From positions 1 through 36,800 of the forward strand of contig NZ_JAFATE010000253.1 in assembly GCF_019244115.1 (NCBI RefSeq): a DNA stretch of 36,800 nt, given 5' to 3'. The notes under the pieces were generated by a model. The model made no database searches. It was given only the letters and a program-made list of their open reading frames with translations, and was not told where the DNA came from. The DNA is from Bradyrhizobium sp. (GTDB lineage Bacteria > Pseudomonadota > Alphaproteobacteria > Rhizobiales > Xanthobacteraceae). Positions 27,402-35,660 of the stretch are shown piece after piece. A program made the position numbers and the translations under genes. Within the stretch, counting starts at the first letter, position 1. Each line of letters opens with the position of its first letter.

Positions 27402-27650
27402 ATGTGCCGTGTCAGCTTTCTGGTGTTAGTGGCGGCGTTAGCGTCCGTGCGATGCTCCTCTAGCCAGGCCGCCGGATCGTTTCAAACCAGGCAAGCCTTC
27501 CAGAGTGTGGTGACGGTCGGAATGGCAGCTACGGCACCCCACGTTTCCGTGCCCAGCGCCACTGACGGCGATCTCGTTGGTGGCTGCGGTCGGGGACGTA
27601 TCCGTGATTCCCAAACACACATGTGCCGCGGTCCTGCCGATGTCAGATGA
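27402..27650 (+). CDS. Small secreted cysteine-containing protein
   Basis: The product is 82 residues. The ATG at 27402 follows AGGAA with good spacing. Residues 1-24 form a signal peptide (CRVSFLVLVAALASV, cleavage near SQAAG). The C-terminus GGCGRGRIRDSQTHMCRGPADVR holds a C-x(n)-C pair in a basic motif that I recall from many short secreted proteins of rhizobia and relatives, without known function. The upstream in-frame extension to 27081 lacks any family character and is not part of the gene. Confidence 0.6.
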   Translation: MCRVSFLVLVAALASVRCSSSQAAGSFQTRQAFQSVVTVGMAATAPHVSVPSATDGDLVGGCGRGRIRDSQTHMCRGPADVR

Positions 27651-27821
27651 CCGGCGCGGATGAGAAATCCGTCGCCCATCGCGAATTCGGAGCCCAGAAG
27701 GGCGGAAGATATCGCCGCCGTCGGCCAAGAGAGTCGCCGATCAACTGCTCGCCAAAATTCGACTTCATCAGCGGTTCGACACGCACCAATTCGTACTGGG
27801 GCTGTTACATTTTGGCGGCTC

Positions 27822-28519
27822 CTATTCCAGCATTGGCCCAACGCTCCAGCTCGCCGCCGAAACGGTCGATTCAAGACTGAGACGGCCTACAATCTGTTCA
27901 AGCACCGCATCACTGTTCGCGTGGGCGGTGAGCTGCGCAATGACTTCGACGCGTCCGCCCTCCTCAAGGTGCTGTCAAGCTGCCGTAGGCTGAGCTGGGC
28001 GTTGCTTGTGCTGTGCAGAAGCAGGGCCCGCACGTGCGCCTCTTCCGGATTGCTGCAGACAACCCGGATGCGATATTGCAGGTCCGTTTCAGCTTGCGAG
28101 ATCGGCTGTCGATTGATGAGACGGACCAGCGGCCTCAAGGTCAGATTGACCAGAACGACAAAGCCGGTCGCCAGTGCCGCATGCTGCGGATGGCCACTTC
28201 CTGCCAGCAATCCTACCGCGGCCGAGCACCATAAGGTCGCGGCGGTGTTGAGGCCGCTGACCTGAAGCCCCTCGCGAAAGATGATGCCCGCCCCCAGGAA
28301 GCCGATGCCGGAAACGACCTGCGCAGCCACGCGTGTAGGACTTCCGTCATCAGGGAACAGGCCCTCGAAGATCACAAAGCTCGCCGCGCCGATTGCGACC
28401 AAGGTATTGGTGCGCAAGCCCGCCATTCGCTGACGCCACTGACGTTCGAATCCGATGCACGCCCCCATCAACGTGGCGCTACCGAGGCAGATCGCGGCCT
28501 GATCGATCGATGTGCTCAC
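27822..28519 (-). pseudogene. MgtC/SapB family membrane protein, 3' frameshift
   Basis: The N-terminal membrane domain is clear: ATLMGACIGFERQWRQRMAGLRTN, VAAQVVSGIGFLGAGIIF, SGLNTAATLWCSAAVGLLAGSG. These are the conserved motifs of MgtC/SapB proteins, which act in magnesium homeostasis and modulate membrane energetics. After LRQLDSTL near 27965 the frame goes wrong (RRADASKSLRSS). The family reading continues one frame over as EEGGRVEVIAQLTAHANSDAVLEQIV, then SLESTVSAASW, to a TAG at 27822. I prefer the GTG at 28519 (STSIDQAAI), with AGGA upstream. A 200-residue product with a scrambled ACT-like C-terminus could still be made. A second relic is at 35661-36120. Confidence 0.8.
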
Positions 28520-28795
28520 TTCAAGAATCCTGTCCTCTTTTCGGGTGCCTTCGCCGATGGCCCAAAGCGAGCGTGCCCCCAAGCCGTTCCATCCACCGCG
28601 TTCCGGATAAGACAGTCCGAAGACAGTTATGTGAAATCTTGTGCTGCCGATGCAGGATGATCGCGAAGCGCAAGCTCATGCTCGCCAGGCGGAATGCGCC
28701 AACTGCTATCCAACGTCGGCCCAATCTGATGGCCGCTCCGATCACGGTCTACCCATCGGGGCCACATCTAGATTTGGCAACAAAGGCAAATCGCC

Positions 28796-28818
28796 GCTCT
28801 TGCGCTGGACGCAAGAGC
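28796..28818. repeat. Perfect 9-bp hairpin
   Basis: GCTCTTGCG, loop CTGGA, CGCAAGAGC. There is no U-tract directly after it on the plus strand; on the minus strand it is followed by a moderately T-rich stretch. It may be a weak terminator for the regulator operon transcribed leftwards. Confidence 0.35.
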
Positions 28819-28984
28819 CGATCGTGCCCGGGTCGCCTAAAGGCTGCTTGTCCGAAGGCCATTTGAATATCGAACACCAATCCGGGCGTCGTCCGTCACT
28901 GCTGCTTCCAGCAGTCCGAAAGCAGGGGCGCGGTCGCCGCGTTCGCACCTGCCGCAAACCTACCGATGTAACGAAAGAACACGA

Positions 28985-29000
28985 CTATACCGGGGTATAG
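28985..29000. promoter_or_regulatory. CTATACC-GG-GGTATAG palindrome, possible CsoR-type operator
   Basis: Seven-base arms around GG. Pseudo-palindromes with ATACC...GGTAT and a G-tract resemble operators of the CsoR copper-sensing branch. Two CsoR-superfamily regulators lie 3.2-3.9 kb away, but their own operators look different. The nearest gene on the minus strand is the MgtC remnant, 466 bases downstream. Confidence 0.3.
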
Positions 29001-29107
29001 CCACCCTCACGAGATCACGTGATGTGGCTCTCCCGGCACAGCCAGACCGGCTGAACGTCGCTGCGCTGAATGTCCGCACAGGCTGTGAGTGAGCCCCGCA
29101 ACTCGTT

Positions 29108-29740
29108 CTAGTGGATCGCCCCTCGATCGATCGTGCGCGACAGAATATCGGTCTTTCTGACGAGATCAATCAATGACCGCGCCTGCATCTTCCGCATCAG
29201 CTGTCCTCGATGGAGCTTGACCGTGATTACGCTCAAGCCGAGCCGGGCCGCAATCTGCTTATTCTGTTGCCCAGCGACAACCAGCCAAAGAATCTCTTTC
29301 TCACGCATCGTCAGAGATTCATATCGCTCCTTCAATGTCGCCATGGCGGCCAGGCTCGCTCGCCGCAGGCGATCTCTCGCAAATCCTACGCGAACGGCGT
29401 CCAGCAGCTCCTGATCTTGGAAGGGCTTGATCAGGAAATCGACCGCACCAGCCCGCATCGCGCGCACGGACATCGGCACATCACCATGAGCGGTTATGAA
29501 AACGACGGGTACGCGGATGCCAAGCTCGTCCATCTCGCCATGGAAATCCAAGCCGTTCAATCCGGGCAGGCGCACGTCCAGCACAAGGCAGGCTGGAGCA
29601 TCGGGGCGCTCGCTACCGAGGAAGTCGGCGACGGAAGCGAAAGACATGGCCCGTACTCCCGCTGAGCGGAAGAGACTGTCCAGGGCCTCCCGAATGGCCT
29701 GTTCATCGTCGATCACAAACACGATCGAATCGTCCTGCAT
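29108..29740 (-). CDS. FixJ-family response regulator
   Basis: The product is 210 residues. The receiver domain has D11/D12, phosphoacceptor D55 (LVLDVRLPG), T83 (FITAHGD) and K105 (FLIKPF). After a linker comes a LuxR-type helix-turn-helix: LTMREKEILWLVVAGQQNKQ with IAARLGLSVITVKLHR. The ITAHGD...MRAGAVDFLIKPF segment is typical of FixJ/NodW/TodT relatives. It starts nine bases after the stop of the histidine kinase, so the two form an operon. The target is not evident; MgtC downstream or the metal genes upstream are possible. Confidence 0.93.
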   Translation of the reverse strand: MQDDSIVFVIDDEQAIREALDSLFRSAGVRAMSFASVADFLGSERPDAPACLVLDVRLPGLNGLDFHGEMDELGIRVPVVFITAHGDVPMSVRAMRAGAVDFLIKPFQDQELLDAVRVGFARDRLRRASLAAMATLKERYESLTMREKEILWLVVAGQQNKQIAARLGLSVITVKLHRGQLMRKMQARSLIDLVRKTDILSRTIDRGAIH

Positions 29741-29749
29741 GGCCTTAAC

Positions 29750-30730
29750 TCACGATGACTGAGGCCGTGATTCGACAACGTCCTGTTTCTCCAGAACGGA
29801 AGAATATCGCTTCGGCGAAACAGGAAGAAGAAATTGAATTGTTGCGCCGCGCGGAGCATTGACCTCCGCCCAGATACGCCCGCCATGAGCTTCAATGATG
29901 GATCGCGCTATTGAGAGCCCCATTCCAAGCCCGTCAGGCTTTGTCGTGTAGAAAGCGTTGAACACCTGGTCAAGCTCCGCACCCAGGCCAGCACCGGTAT
30001 CTCGTACCGCCACCACGACACCGCCCCGGCCTCTGCTCGTCGCCAGCCGCAGTTCTCTGCATTCGTATCCGACCTTTGCCAGCGACTCGATCGCGTTGAC
30101 CAGCAGATTAAGCAAGACTTGCTGCAACTGGACCTGATCGCAATGAACGGCGGGCAGGTCCGTTCCAAGTTCGGTCTGCAGCAGGATGCGATCAGCTTTC
30201 AGCTGATTTTGCACCGGAGGGATGGTTGCGAGCACAGTCTCGTTGATGTCGAACCAGTCCGGAGCCGCAGGCGCTCTCCTTGCAAGATGTCTGACCCGAC
30301 CGATAATTTCGCTGGCCCGCTTTGCCTCATTAACGATTCGTCCGATCACCTGCTTGGCCTCTGCGATATTGGGAGGGGCGGCAGCAAGCCACCGCAGGCC
30401 GGCATTGCCGTTTGTGACCACAGCAGTGAGTGGCTGATTGACCTCGTGAGCGATCGACGCCGTTAGTTCACCGAGCGTCGTGACCCTCGCGATATGGGCA
30501 AGCTGCGCACGCGCCGCGTAGGTTGCCGCTTGTGCCGATTCGATCTTGAGGACGAGGTAGGTTGTCGCCGCGATTGCCGCGATGCTGATTGCGCCGTTAA
30601 TGCTACCCGAATAAGGGGATCCCGATCGCGTCAACAGCAAGCTAACCACCGTCAGCACAACGCACGTTCCGCCGAACAGCAACACACCGCGCCTTTGGCA
30701 AAAGCGAACCGAAAGCAGGATCACGATCAC
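29750..30730 (-). CDS. Membrane sensor histidine kinase, N-terminus out of frame
   Basis: The open frame encodes 326 residues: two or three membrane segments (GVLLFGGTCVVLTVVSLLL; GAISIAAIAATTYLVL), then HisKA with SIAHEVNQPLTAVV (H95) and an HATPase domain (VLLNLLVNAIES, VRDTGAGLG, GLGMGLSIARSIIE). This is the FixL-like kinase class. The true start is probably ATG 30851: MQRIHHLWSVGRNSLLPATA, a first membrane pair ending LDTVTDLEIAV. At GCCGTATGTGATC two bases (AT) seem lost, throwing that part out of frame; translation may now begin at an internal GTG (30730). The kinase core is intact and coupled to the FixJ-type regulator. Confidence 0.88.
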   Translation of the reverse strand: MIVILLSVRFCQRRGVLLFGGTCVVLTVVSLLLTRSGSPYSGSINGAISIAAIAATTYLVLKIESAQAATYAARAQLAHIARVTTLGELTASIAHEVNQPLTAVVTNGNAGLRWLAAAPPNIAEAKQVIGRIVNEAKRASEIIGRVRHLARRAPAAPDWFDINETVLATIPPVQNQLKADRILLQTELGTDLPAVHCDQVQLQQVLLNLLVNAIESLAKVGYECRELRLATSRGRGGVVVAVRDTGAGLGAELDQVFNAFYTTKPDGLGMGLSIARSIIEAHGGRIWAEVNAPRGATIQFLLPVSPKRYSSVLEKQDVVESRPQSS

Positions 30731-30905
30731 ATACGGCTATCTCGAGGTCCGTCACGGTATCGAGGATGAAGATCGCAATGGTCAGGATGACGGCGGTCGC
30801 TGGTAGCAATGAATTGCGTCCAACGGACCAAAGATGATGAATGCGCTGCATGAACGCGCGCCTGCTGCTTGCTTTCGCACCCGACCAGCCCCCGGATGGC
30901 AGCTG

Positions 30906-30955
30906 GCCGGTGGTAAGGCTTCAGCCGTACGCCGGTGGTAAGGCTTCAGCCGTAT
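30906..30955. repeat. 25-bp tandem duplication at the 3' end of dmeF
   Basis: A unit starting GCCGGTGGTAAGG and ending TTCAGCCGTA(C/T) occurs twice head-to-tail (30906-30930 and 30931-30955), identical except the last base. The right copy contains the dmeF stop codon. It is probably a replication-slippage duplication. Confidence 0.8.
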
Positions 30956-32225
30956 GAAGACTGCGGATGCTGGACCTCGACAGTGACATGCGACAAATCG
31001 GTGAGCTTGACCAGTCTCCGCCGGTAATGCGCTGAGTCACGCGCTGTTGTGGTTGCGACCGAGATAATGGCGCCGAGATGTCCCGGCCCAAGACGCCAGA
31101 GGTGCAGATCGGTGACGTGGTCGCCTTCGCTTTCCACGATCGTTCGCACTTTCTCGATAATGCGCGTATCGGGCGTGCGATCGGGCAGGATGCCACCAGT
31201 ATCGCGTAGCAACCCGACCGACCAGTTTGCGATGACCAGTGCGCCGATCAAACCGGCGAGTGGGTCCATCCAGAGCCAGCCGAACGCGCGGGCCAGCAAC
31301 AAGCCGGCAATGACGAGAACCGAAACGGCGGCATCCGCCATCACATGGACGACCGCGGCTCGCATGTTGTTGTCGCGGTAGTGCGCGCCGTGACCGGCGT
31401 CGTGACTGTGCTCCTCGAGTCCCATCTCACTCTCGTATTGCTGGCCGTGCTGCGCAAGACGGACCTTCACTAGAAAGGCATGCGGTTCGGGAATTTCGTC
31501 GCGCGACTCCAGGAACTCGCCCTGCTTTCGAATGAAAAGAGCTGGTGCCGGCCATCCGGCCTGACGGTCTCGATCGTCAAGGCTGAGGCATTCGGCAGGA
31601 CATGCGTAGCCGTTCTGATGCGAAAGCGCGGCGGTACATCTTTTTCGAAGACTTCGATTTGGTAGGCGTTCCCGCCCAACTCGATTCGGCGCGGCTCGTC
31701 ATCATGATCATGACTGTTATGGGCATGACCGTGACCGTGGCTGTGGCCATGAGCGTGATCATGCCCGCCGGACAGCAGCCATGCGCTCGCGACGTTGACT
31801 GCAAGGCCGACAACAGCGATCGGGATCGCCTCACGGAAGTGGATCGGAAGCGGATTCAGGAAACGGTCAATGGCCTCGTAGCCGATCAGGAGCGCGATCA
31901 TCGCGAGCACGATGGCGCTGCTGTAGCCTGCCAGATCGCCAAACTTGCCGGTGCCGAACGTGAAACTGCGATCGTATGCGTATCTGCGTGCAAAAGTGTA
32001 GGCCAGCGCAGCCAGAAGCAACGCGCCGGCATGTGTCGACATGTGCAATCCGTCGGCAATCAGGGCTAGGGAGCCGAACAGGGCGCCGCCGACGATCTCG
32101 ACGATCATCATGGCGCTGCAAAGGATGATGACAGCCTAGGTCCGGCGTTCGGCGCGCTCATGATCGGCGCCCAGGAAGACGTGTTCGTGCGGCTCGAACT
32201 GAAGTAGTGAGCTGGCTTCCGGCAT
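30946..32225 (-). pseudogene. dmeF: DmeF-type cobalt/nickel cation diffusion facilitator, nonsense plus frameshift
   Basis: The gene begins MPEASSLLQFEPHEHVFLGA at 32225. At codon 30 a TAG (32136-32138) interrupts ERRT-x-AVIILC where a Trp would be expected (TGG to TAG). The body continues in frame (MMIVEIVGGALFGSLALIADGLHMSTHAG, with CDF metal-site residues) through a His-rich loop (HDHAHGHSHGHGHAH) to about 31540. One indel there leads to a stop at 31470; the reading resumes as EFLESRDEIPEPHAFLVKVRL and ends VTDLHLWRLGPGHLGAIIS...HPQSSYG at 30946. Family members export Co2+/Ni2+ across the inner membrane. It lies directly downstream of dmeR on the same strand. Confidence 0.85.
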
Positions 32226-32233
32226 GACATGCC

Positions 32234-32512
32234 TCACTTCAAATAGGTATGGACGACTTCGATCAGTTCATCCGCGGCCTGGCTGTTGAGCGCACCGGGG
32301 TTCTTCTGTGGGTCAACAAGATGGGTGCGGATGTGGTCCTCGACGACCTCCGCCATCAGGCCCGCGACACTCCCACGAACGCCGGCGATCATATGCATGA
32401 TGCGGTCGCACCCTGCTTCTTCCGCCAATGCCCGCTCGATCGCTTCGACCTGTCCCCGGATCCGACCGACCCGAGCGATGAGCTTCTTCTTTTCTCTGAT
32501 GGTGTGTGTCAT
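32234..32512 (-). CDS. dmeR: RcnR/DmeR-type cobalt/nickel-sensing repressor
   Basis: The product is 92 residues of the CsoR/RcnR superfamily. From ATG 32512 the ligand positions agree exactly with E. coli RcnR numbering: H3 (MTHTIREKK), C35, H60 and H64 (EDHIRTH). That is the Co/Ni-sensing His3-Cys35-His60-His64 set, so I choose this start over the ATG at 32524. Such repressors release DNA when they bind Co2+ or Ni2+. The gene is intact, sits eight bases before dmeF on the same strand, and a clear palindromic operator lies just upstream. The exporter it should control is broken, so the repressor may be an orphan. Confidence 0.92.
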   Translation of the reverse strand: MTHTIREKKKLIARVGRIRGQVEAIERALAEEAGCDRIMHMIAGVRGSVAGLMAEVVEDHIRTHLVDPQKNPGALNSQAADELIEVVHTYLK

Positions 32513-32521
32513 GGCGAAACA

Positions 32522-32540
32522 CATAGGGTACCCCCCTATG
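32522..32540. promoter_or_regulatory. Operator palindrome for DmeR
   Basis: CATAGGG (32522-32528) and CCCTATG (32534-32540) flank TACCC, giving an inverted repeat with a C/G tract, as in RcnR/DmeR operators. It lies ten bases upstream of the dmeR start, so bound repressor would block dmeR-dmeF transcription. Confidence 0.65.
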
Positions 32541-32596
32541 CCATGTTAAGCGATTAGCATCGAAGGAGCCAATGGCCCCGCAGGCGCGCCGGCCCT

Positions 32597-32612
32597 ATCC
32601 TCCCAGGAGGAT
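32597..32612. promoter_or_regulatory. Operator palindrome for the second CsoR-superfamily repressor
   Basis: ATCCTCC and GGAGGAT flank CA; the left arm extends to CCTATCCTCC. It lies 29 bases upstream of the ATG at 32642. The same arms recur at 33122-33143. The core differs from the DmeR site, fitting a separate regulator with its own operator. Confidence 0.6.
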
Positions 32613-32641
32613 CACTGGTATTTTGCTTGCAGGAGACTCAG

Positions 32642-32908
32642 ATGCCGGATCACCCGCACTGGGCTATCGCGCGCCGTCTCAAGCGCGCCAATGGCCACCT
32701 CGAAACAATCATCGAAATGGTCGAGAATGATCGGCCTTGCACGGAGATCGCCCAGCAGCTGCAGGCGGTCGAGAGCGCCATCGGGAGCGCGAAGAAAGCC
32801 TTGATTCATGACCACATCAGCCAGAGCCTCGAGCGGTCCTTCAAAGCGCACGGGCTGAAGGGCCATGTTGCCCTGAGGGATTTCAAGCTCATTTCAAAAT
32901 ACCTGTGA
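32642..32908 (+). CDS. CsoR/RcnR/FrmR-family transcriptional repressor
   Basis: The product is 88 residues from ATG 32642 (AGGAG six bases upstream); the track-like earlier start at TTG is not needed. The all-helical CsoR fold is clear (RRLKRANGHLETIIEMVEN; IAQQLQAVESAIGSAKKALI). C33 and H58 are 25 residues apart, as Cys35/His60 in FrmR and RcnR. Position 62, which is Cys in copper CsoR and His in RcnR, is Ser, and the chain begins Met-Pro, as in formaldehyde-sensing FrmR (Pro2/Cys35). There are also H4 and H6. So it is not a copper CsoR; the effector could be formaldehyde, or a metal using the N-terminal histidines. Palindromic operators lie upstream and at 33122-33143. Confidence 0.85.
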   Translation: MPDHPHWAIARRLKRANGHLETIIEMVENDRPCTEIAQQLQAVESAIGSAKKALIHDHISQSLERSFKAHGLKGHVALRDFKLISKYL

Positions 32909-33436
32909 TGAGACTGAGGACGTGCGGAGCAACTTACCGAGTAGACGCTGCCGGGTAAGACGCGGCCGACATTCTTCGAACCAATATCGAGCGTGAACTC
33001 TCTCGCTGGCCGGCTCCACATTCCGGACCAATCCAGAGCCCGAGATCGACACAATCACAGTCAGCAGACGAACCCTGTGGTTGAGAGCCCGCATCTCTTC
33101 CATCCACCGGGGAGGATCAAGCCTATCCTCCATGGAGGATAGGTGAATCAGCTTGACTGGTTTCGAAAACGGGCGTACGGCCGATCTGCGGGGTGAAACC
33201 ATTGGTTTCCAACCGCATTGAGAACCTGAAGACAATCTGAGTGGGGTCGAGAGGCTCCAGAAGGAACATGGGCAGTAGCATCTCTGGCATGACCCGCTCC
33301 GCGGCTTTGGGGCGCGTGATGCCGCAGAAATTGAAAATCGATCGCGTCGGCTGCGGCCGCGTGAGAGCTGCTGGTCGCGCCTAGCGCTGCCTCATCCTCA
33401 CCGACCTGCCGCTGAACGCGGAAGTGGAGGTGAGCG
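32909..33436. other. Intergenic region containing a near-perfect operator
   Basis: No recognised gene; the minus-strand frame at 32894-33235 has no family character. It holds the 22-bp palindrome at 33122-33143 and a GGAGGATC half-site at 33111-33118. The region likely carries the promoter for the small protein and the Nramp-related gene. Confidence 0.5.
33122..33143. promoter_or_regulatory. Perfect 22-bp palindrome matching the upstream repressor operator
   Basis: CCTATCCTCC and GGAGGATAGG around AT, a perfect inverted repeat. The arms equal those of the site before the CsoR-superfamily gene at 32597-32612. A further GGAGGATC half-site lies just to the left. No other match to these arms was noticed in the window. 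Confidence 0.7.
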
Positions 33437-33757
33437 ATGTTCGAAAGACTCGCACAGATCCGGGATGTCGTGCCGTGGCTGAAGGGGCTGCTGAGCGAAC
33501 CGGTCTGTTCTCAGCCAATCCAGTCCAATGACGATCGGCCGGGATTTCGCCACCCGGAGGGCCGACGCCTGCGTCCCCATCGGCCGCTGGCATGTCATTG
33601 GGTTCCCGCCCCCGATGGGCGACTGGAGTGCTGGTGGGAACCAGCAGCGGCTGACGACCAGCCGAACGGCAATCAAGACTGGCCGCCGCCATGGGTCAGT
33701 CCTCCGCTCGTTCCGGGCATGGGTCAAATGACTGCGCTCGAGCAAATCGCCGTCTAG
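33437..33757 (+). CDS. Small hypothetical protein upstream of the Nramp-related transporter
   Basis: The product is 106 residues. The ATG is preceded by GGAGGTGAGCG, the best Shine-Dalgarno in this part of the window. Residues 1-20 form a helix (FERLAQIRDVVPWLKGLL). The middle contains LACHWVPAPDGRLECWWEP, a C-x-W...R-x-E-C-x-W pattern I recall from short proteins of rhizobia, of unknown role. It ends 34 bases before the transporter start, so the two are probably co-transcribed from a promoter near the palindrome at 33122. The last third is low-complexity and the function is unknown. Confidence 0.55.
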   Translation: MFERLAQIRDVVPWLKGLLSEPVCSQPIQSNDDRPGFRHPEGRRLRPHRPLACHWVPAPDGRLECWWEPAAADDQPNGNQDWPPPWVSPPLVPGMGQMTALEQIAV

Positions 33758-33791
33758 CCGGAGAGCCGGTATTGGGTCGTAGAGGTGCGCT

Positions 33792-35450
33792 ATGAACATG
33801 ATCAATCCAATCCACCAAGAGGTCAGCCGGGCCGCCGTGCTGGACGAGGCCCACATTGGCGATATCCACGGGGCGCTCGGCACTATCCGGCACCACGATC
33901 ATGGGCCGCGGAAGGGCATCTGGGCACGATGGAAGACGCTGGTCGCGATCCTCGGACCGGGCCTGATCGTCATGGTGGGAGACAATGATGCCGGCGCGTT
34001 CGGCACCTACACCCAGGCCGGCCAGAACTACGGCACGACGCTCCTGTGGACGCTGATGCTGCTGATCCCGGTGCTCTATGTGAACCAGGAGATGGTCGTT
34101 CGGCTGGGCGCGGTGACCGGGGTCGGCCACGCACGGTTGATCTTCGAACGCTTCGGCCGGTTCTGGGGCGCGTTCAGCGTGATCGACCTGTTCCTGCTCA
34201 ATGCGCTGACCCTGGTGACCGAGTTCATCGGGATCAGCCTGGCGCTGCGCTATCTCGGCTTGCCGCAGTTCTGGGGTGTGCTGGCTTCTGCCCTGATCGT
34301 GATGCTCGCTGTAAGTACCGGGAATTTCCGCGGTTTCGAACGCATCGCCATCTTCCTGGTGTTCGGCAGTCTGCTGCTGGTGCCCGTCGTTCTCATGGTG
34401 CATCCGCCCGTGGAGCAGATTGCGGCCGATTTCCTGGTGCCGAAACTTCCAACGGATAGCAATGTCAGCGAGGTGATGCTGCTGATCATTGCGATCGTTG
34501 GGACCACGATCGCGCCCTGGCAGCTGTTTTTTCAGCAGAGCTATATCATCGACAAGCGGATTACGCCGCGCTTCATTCATTACGAGCGCTGGGACCTTTG
34601 CCTCGGCATTGCGCTGGTCGTCCTCGGCGCCGTGGCAATGATCAGCTTCTCGGCCTGTATCTTCGCTGGACGACCAGAGTTCGGCAACTATACTGATGCG
34701 CTTGGGACGGCCGTGGGACTGGAAAGGTACGCTGGTCGGCTGCCGGCGGTGCTGTTCTCGCTCGCTCTGCTTGATGCCAGCATTGTAGGAGCCGCCGCCG
34801 TCTCGCTATCCACCGCTTACGCGATTGGCGACGTATTCTCCTTGAAGCACTCACTGCATCGCAAGCCGTCCGATGCAAAAGGCTTTTACGGCGTTTACTT
34901 CGCGCTGATCGTTCTGGCCGCTGCACTTGTGCTAACGCCGGGAACGCCGCTCGGCCTGCTGACCAATGCAGTGCAGACGTTGGCTGGCGTGTTGTTGCCG
35001 AGCGCGACGGTGTTTCTGCTTCTCTTGTGCAATGACAAGGCGGTACTTGGGCCCTGGGCGAATTCACGGATGCTCAACCTCTTCACGGGAGCCGTTGTGG
35101 CGGCGCTGGTGATGCTGTCGATCATCCTCACAGCCTCGGTAATGTTTCCGGATATGGGCGAGCAATGGATCGTTGGAATCCTGGTCGGTGGCAGCCTTCT
35201 GGGTATCGTGCTCACGGCCGGCATAAAGCTGCTGGAGCTTTCTCGCCCCCCCACCCTCGCCCCGCACAACCCGGCGAGGCAAAAGATTGACGTCTATGAC
35301 AACTGGCGGATGCCGCCGCTTGCCGAACTGCCCCCGGCGCGGCTCAGCACGCTCAGCCGCGTATGGATGATCATCTTGCGAAGCTACCTCGTGATTGCCG
35401 GTGGTCTCGTGCTGGCACGGATCTTTCAGCTCGCGACGGCCGGCGCGTGA
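33792..35450 (+). CDS. Nramp-related divalent metal transporter, atypical metal site (NRMT-like)
   Basis: The product is 552 residues with 11-12 membrane helices. GPGLIVMVGDNDAGAFGTYTQAG (about 55-78) is helix 1 of the Nramp fold, but the canonical DPGN is D66-A-G-A69, so the metal-binding Asn is missing. Helix 6 reads IAPWQLFFQQS; canonical MPHN becomes A241-P-W-Q244, so the soft methionine ligand and the proton-coupling histidine are replaced. This pattern is what I recall for Nramp-related magnesium transporters, which take up Mg2+ without proton coupling. The N-terminus carries a His cluster (RHHDHG). An ATG with AGAGGTG upstream sets the start. It is intact. An MgtC remnant follows on the same strand. 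Confidence 0.85.
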   Translation: MNMINPIHQEVSRAAVLDEAHIGDIHGALGTIRHHDHGPRKGIWARWKTLVAILGPGLIVMVGDNDAGAFGTYTQAGQNYGTTLLWTLMLLIPVLYVNQEMVVRLGAVTGVGHARLIFERFGRFWGAFSVIDLFLLNALTLVTEFIGISLALRYLGLPQFWGVLASALIVMLAVSTGNFRGFERIAIFLVFGSLLLVPVVLMVHPPVEQIAADFLVPKLPTDSNVSEVMLLIIAIVGTTIAPWQLFFQQSYIIDKRITPRFIHYERWDLCLGIALVVLGAVAMISFSACIFAGRPEFGNYTDALGTAVGLERYAGRLPAVLFSLALLDASIVGAAAVSLSTAYAIGDVFSLKHSLHRKPSDAKGFYGVYFALIVLAAALVLTPGTPLGLLTNAVQTLAGVLLPSATVFLLLLCNDKAVLGPWANSRMLNLFTGAVVAALVMLSIILTASVMFPDMGEQWIVGILVGGSLLGIVLTAGIKLLELSRPPTLAPHNPARQKIDVYDNWRMPPLAELPPARLSTLSRVWMIILRSYLVIAGGLVLARIFQLATAGA

Positions 35451-35660
35451 ACGACCGGGTCACCCGCGCAGGCCGCTGAGAGGCGGTTGATCGTGTCGCC
35501 GGGTTGGCGTTGCTGAAGTTTCGCCGCCGTCATGCGCCTGTATCCGCGAGATGCAAATATCCCCCGCTACCGATGCATTGCGCCTGTCCCTTACCTGGAA
35601 GGGTCTGGGCGGAACGACATGAGAAGCGGCATCGTTCACGCCGGGTGAGAGAGCGACCAA

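Larger units (their letters stand above)
28520..29107. other. Intergenic region with two strong inverted repeats
   Basis: No recognised gene. GCTCTTGCG and CGCAAGAGC (28796-28818) make a perfect 9-bp stem with a 5-base loop. A CTATACC/GGTATAG palindrome is at 28985-29000, and ATCACGTGAT lies at 29012-29021. Confidence 0.5.

Noticed and set aside
32894..33235. 113-residue minus-strand frame across the 22-bp palindrome
   Set aside because: No family character and it would place a long palindromic operator inside coding sequence.
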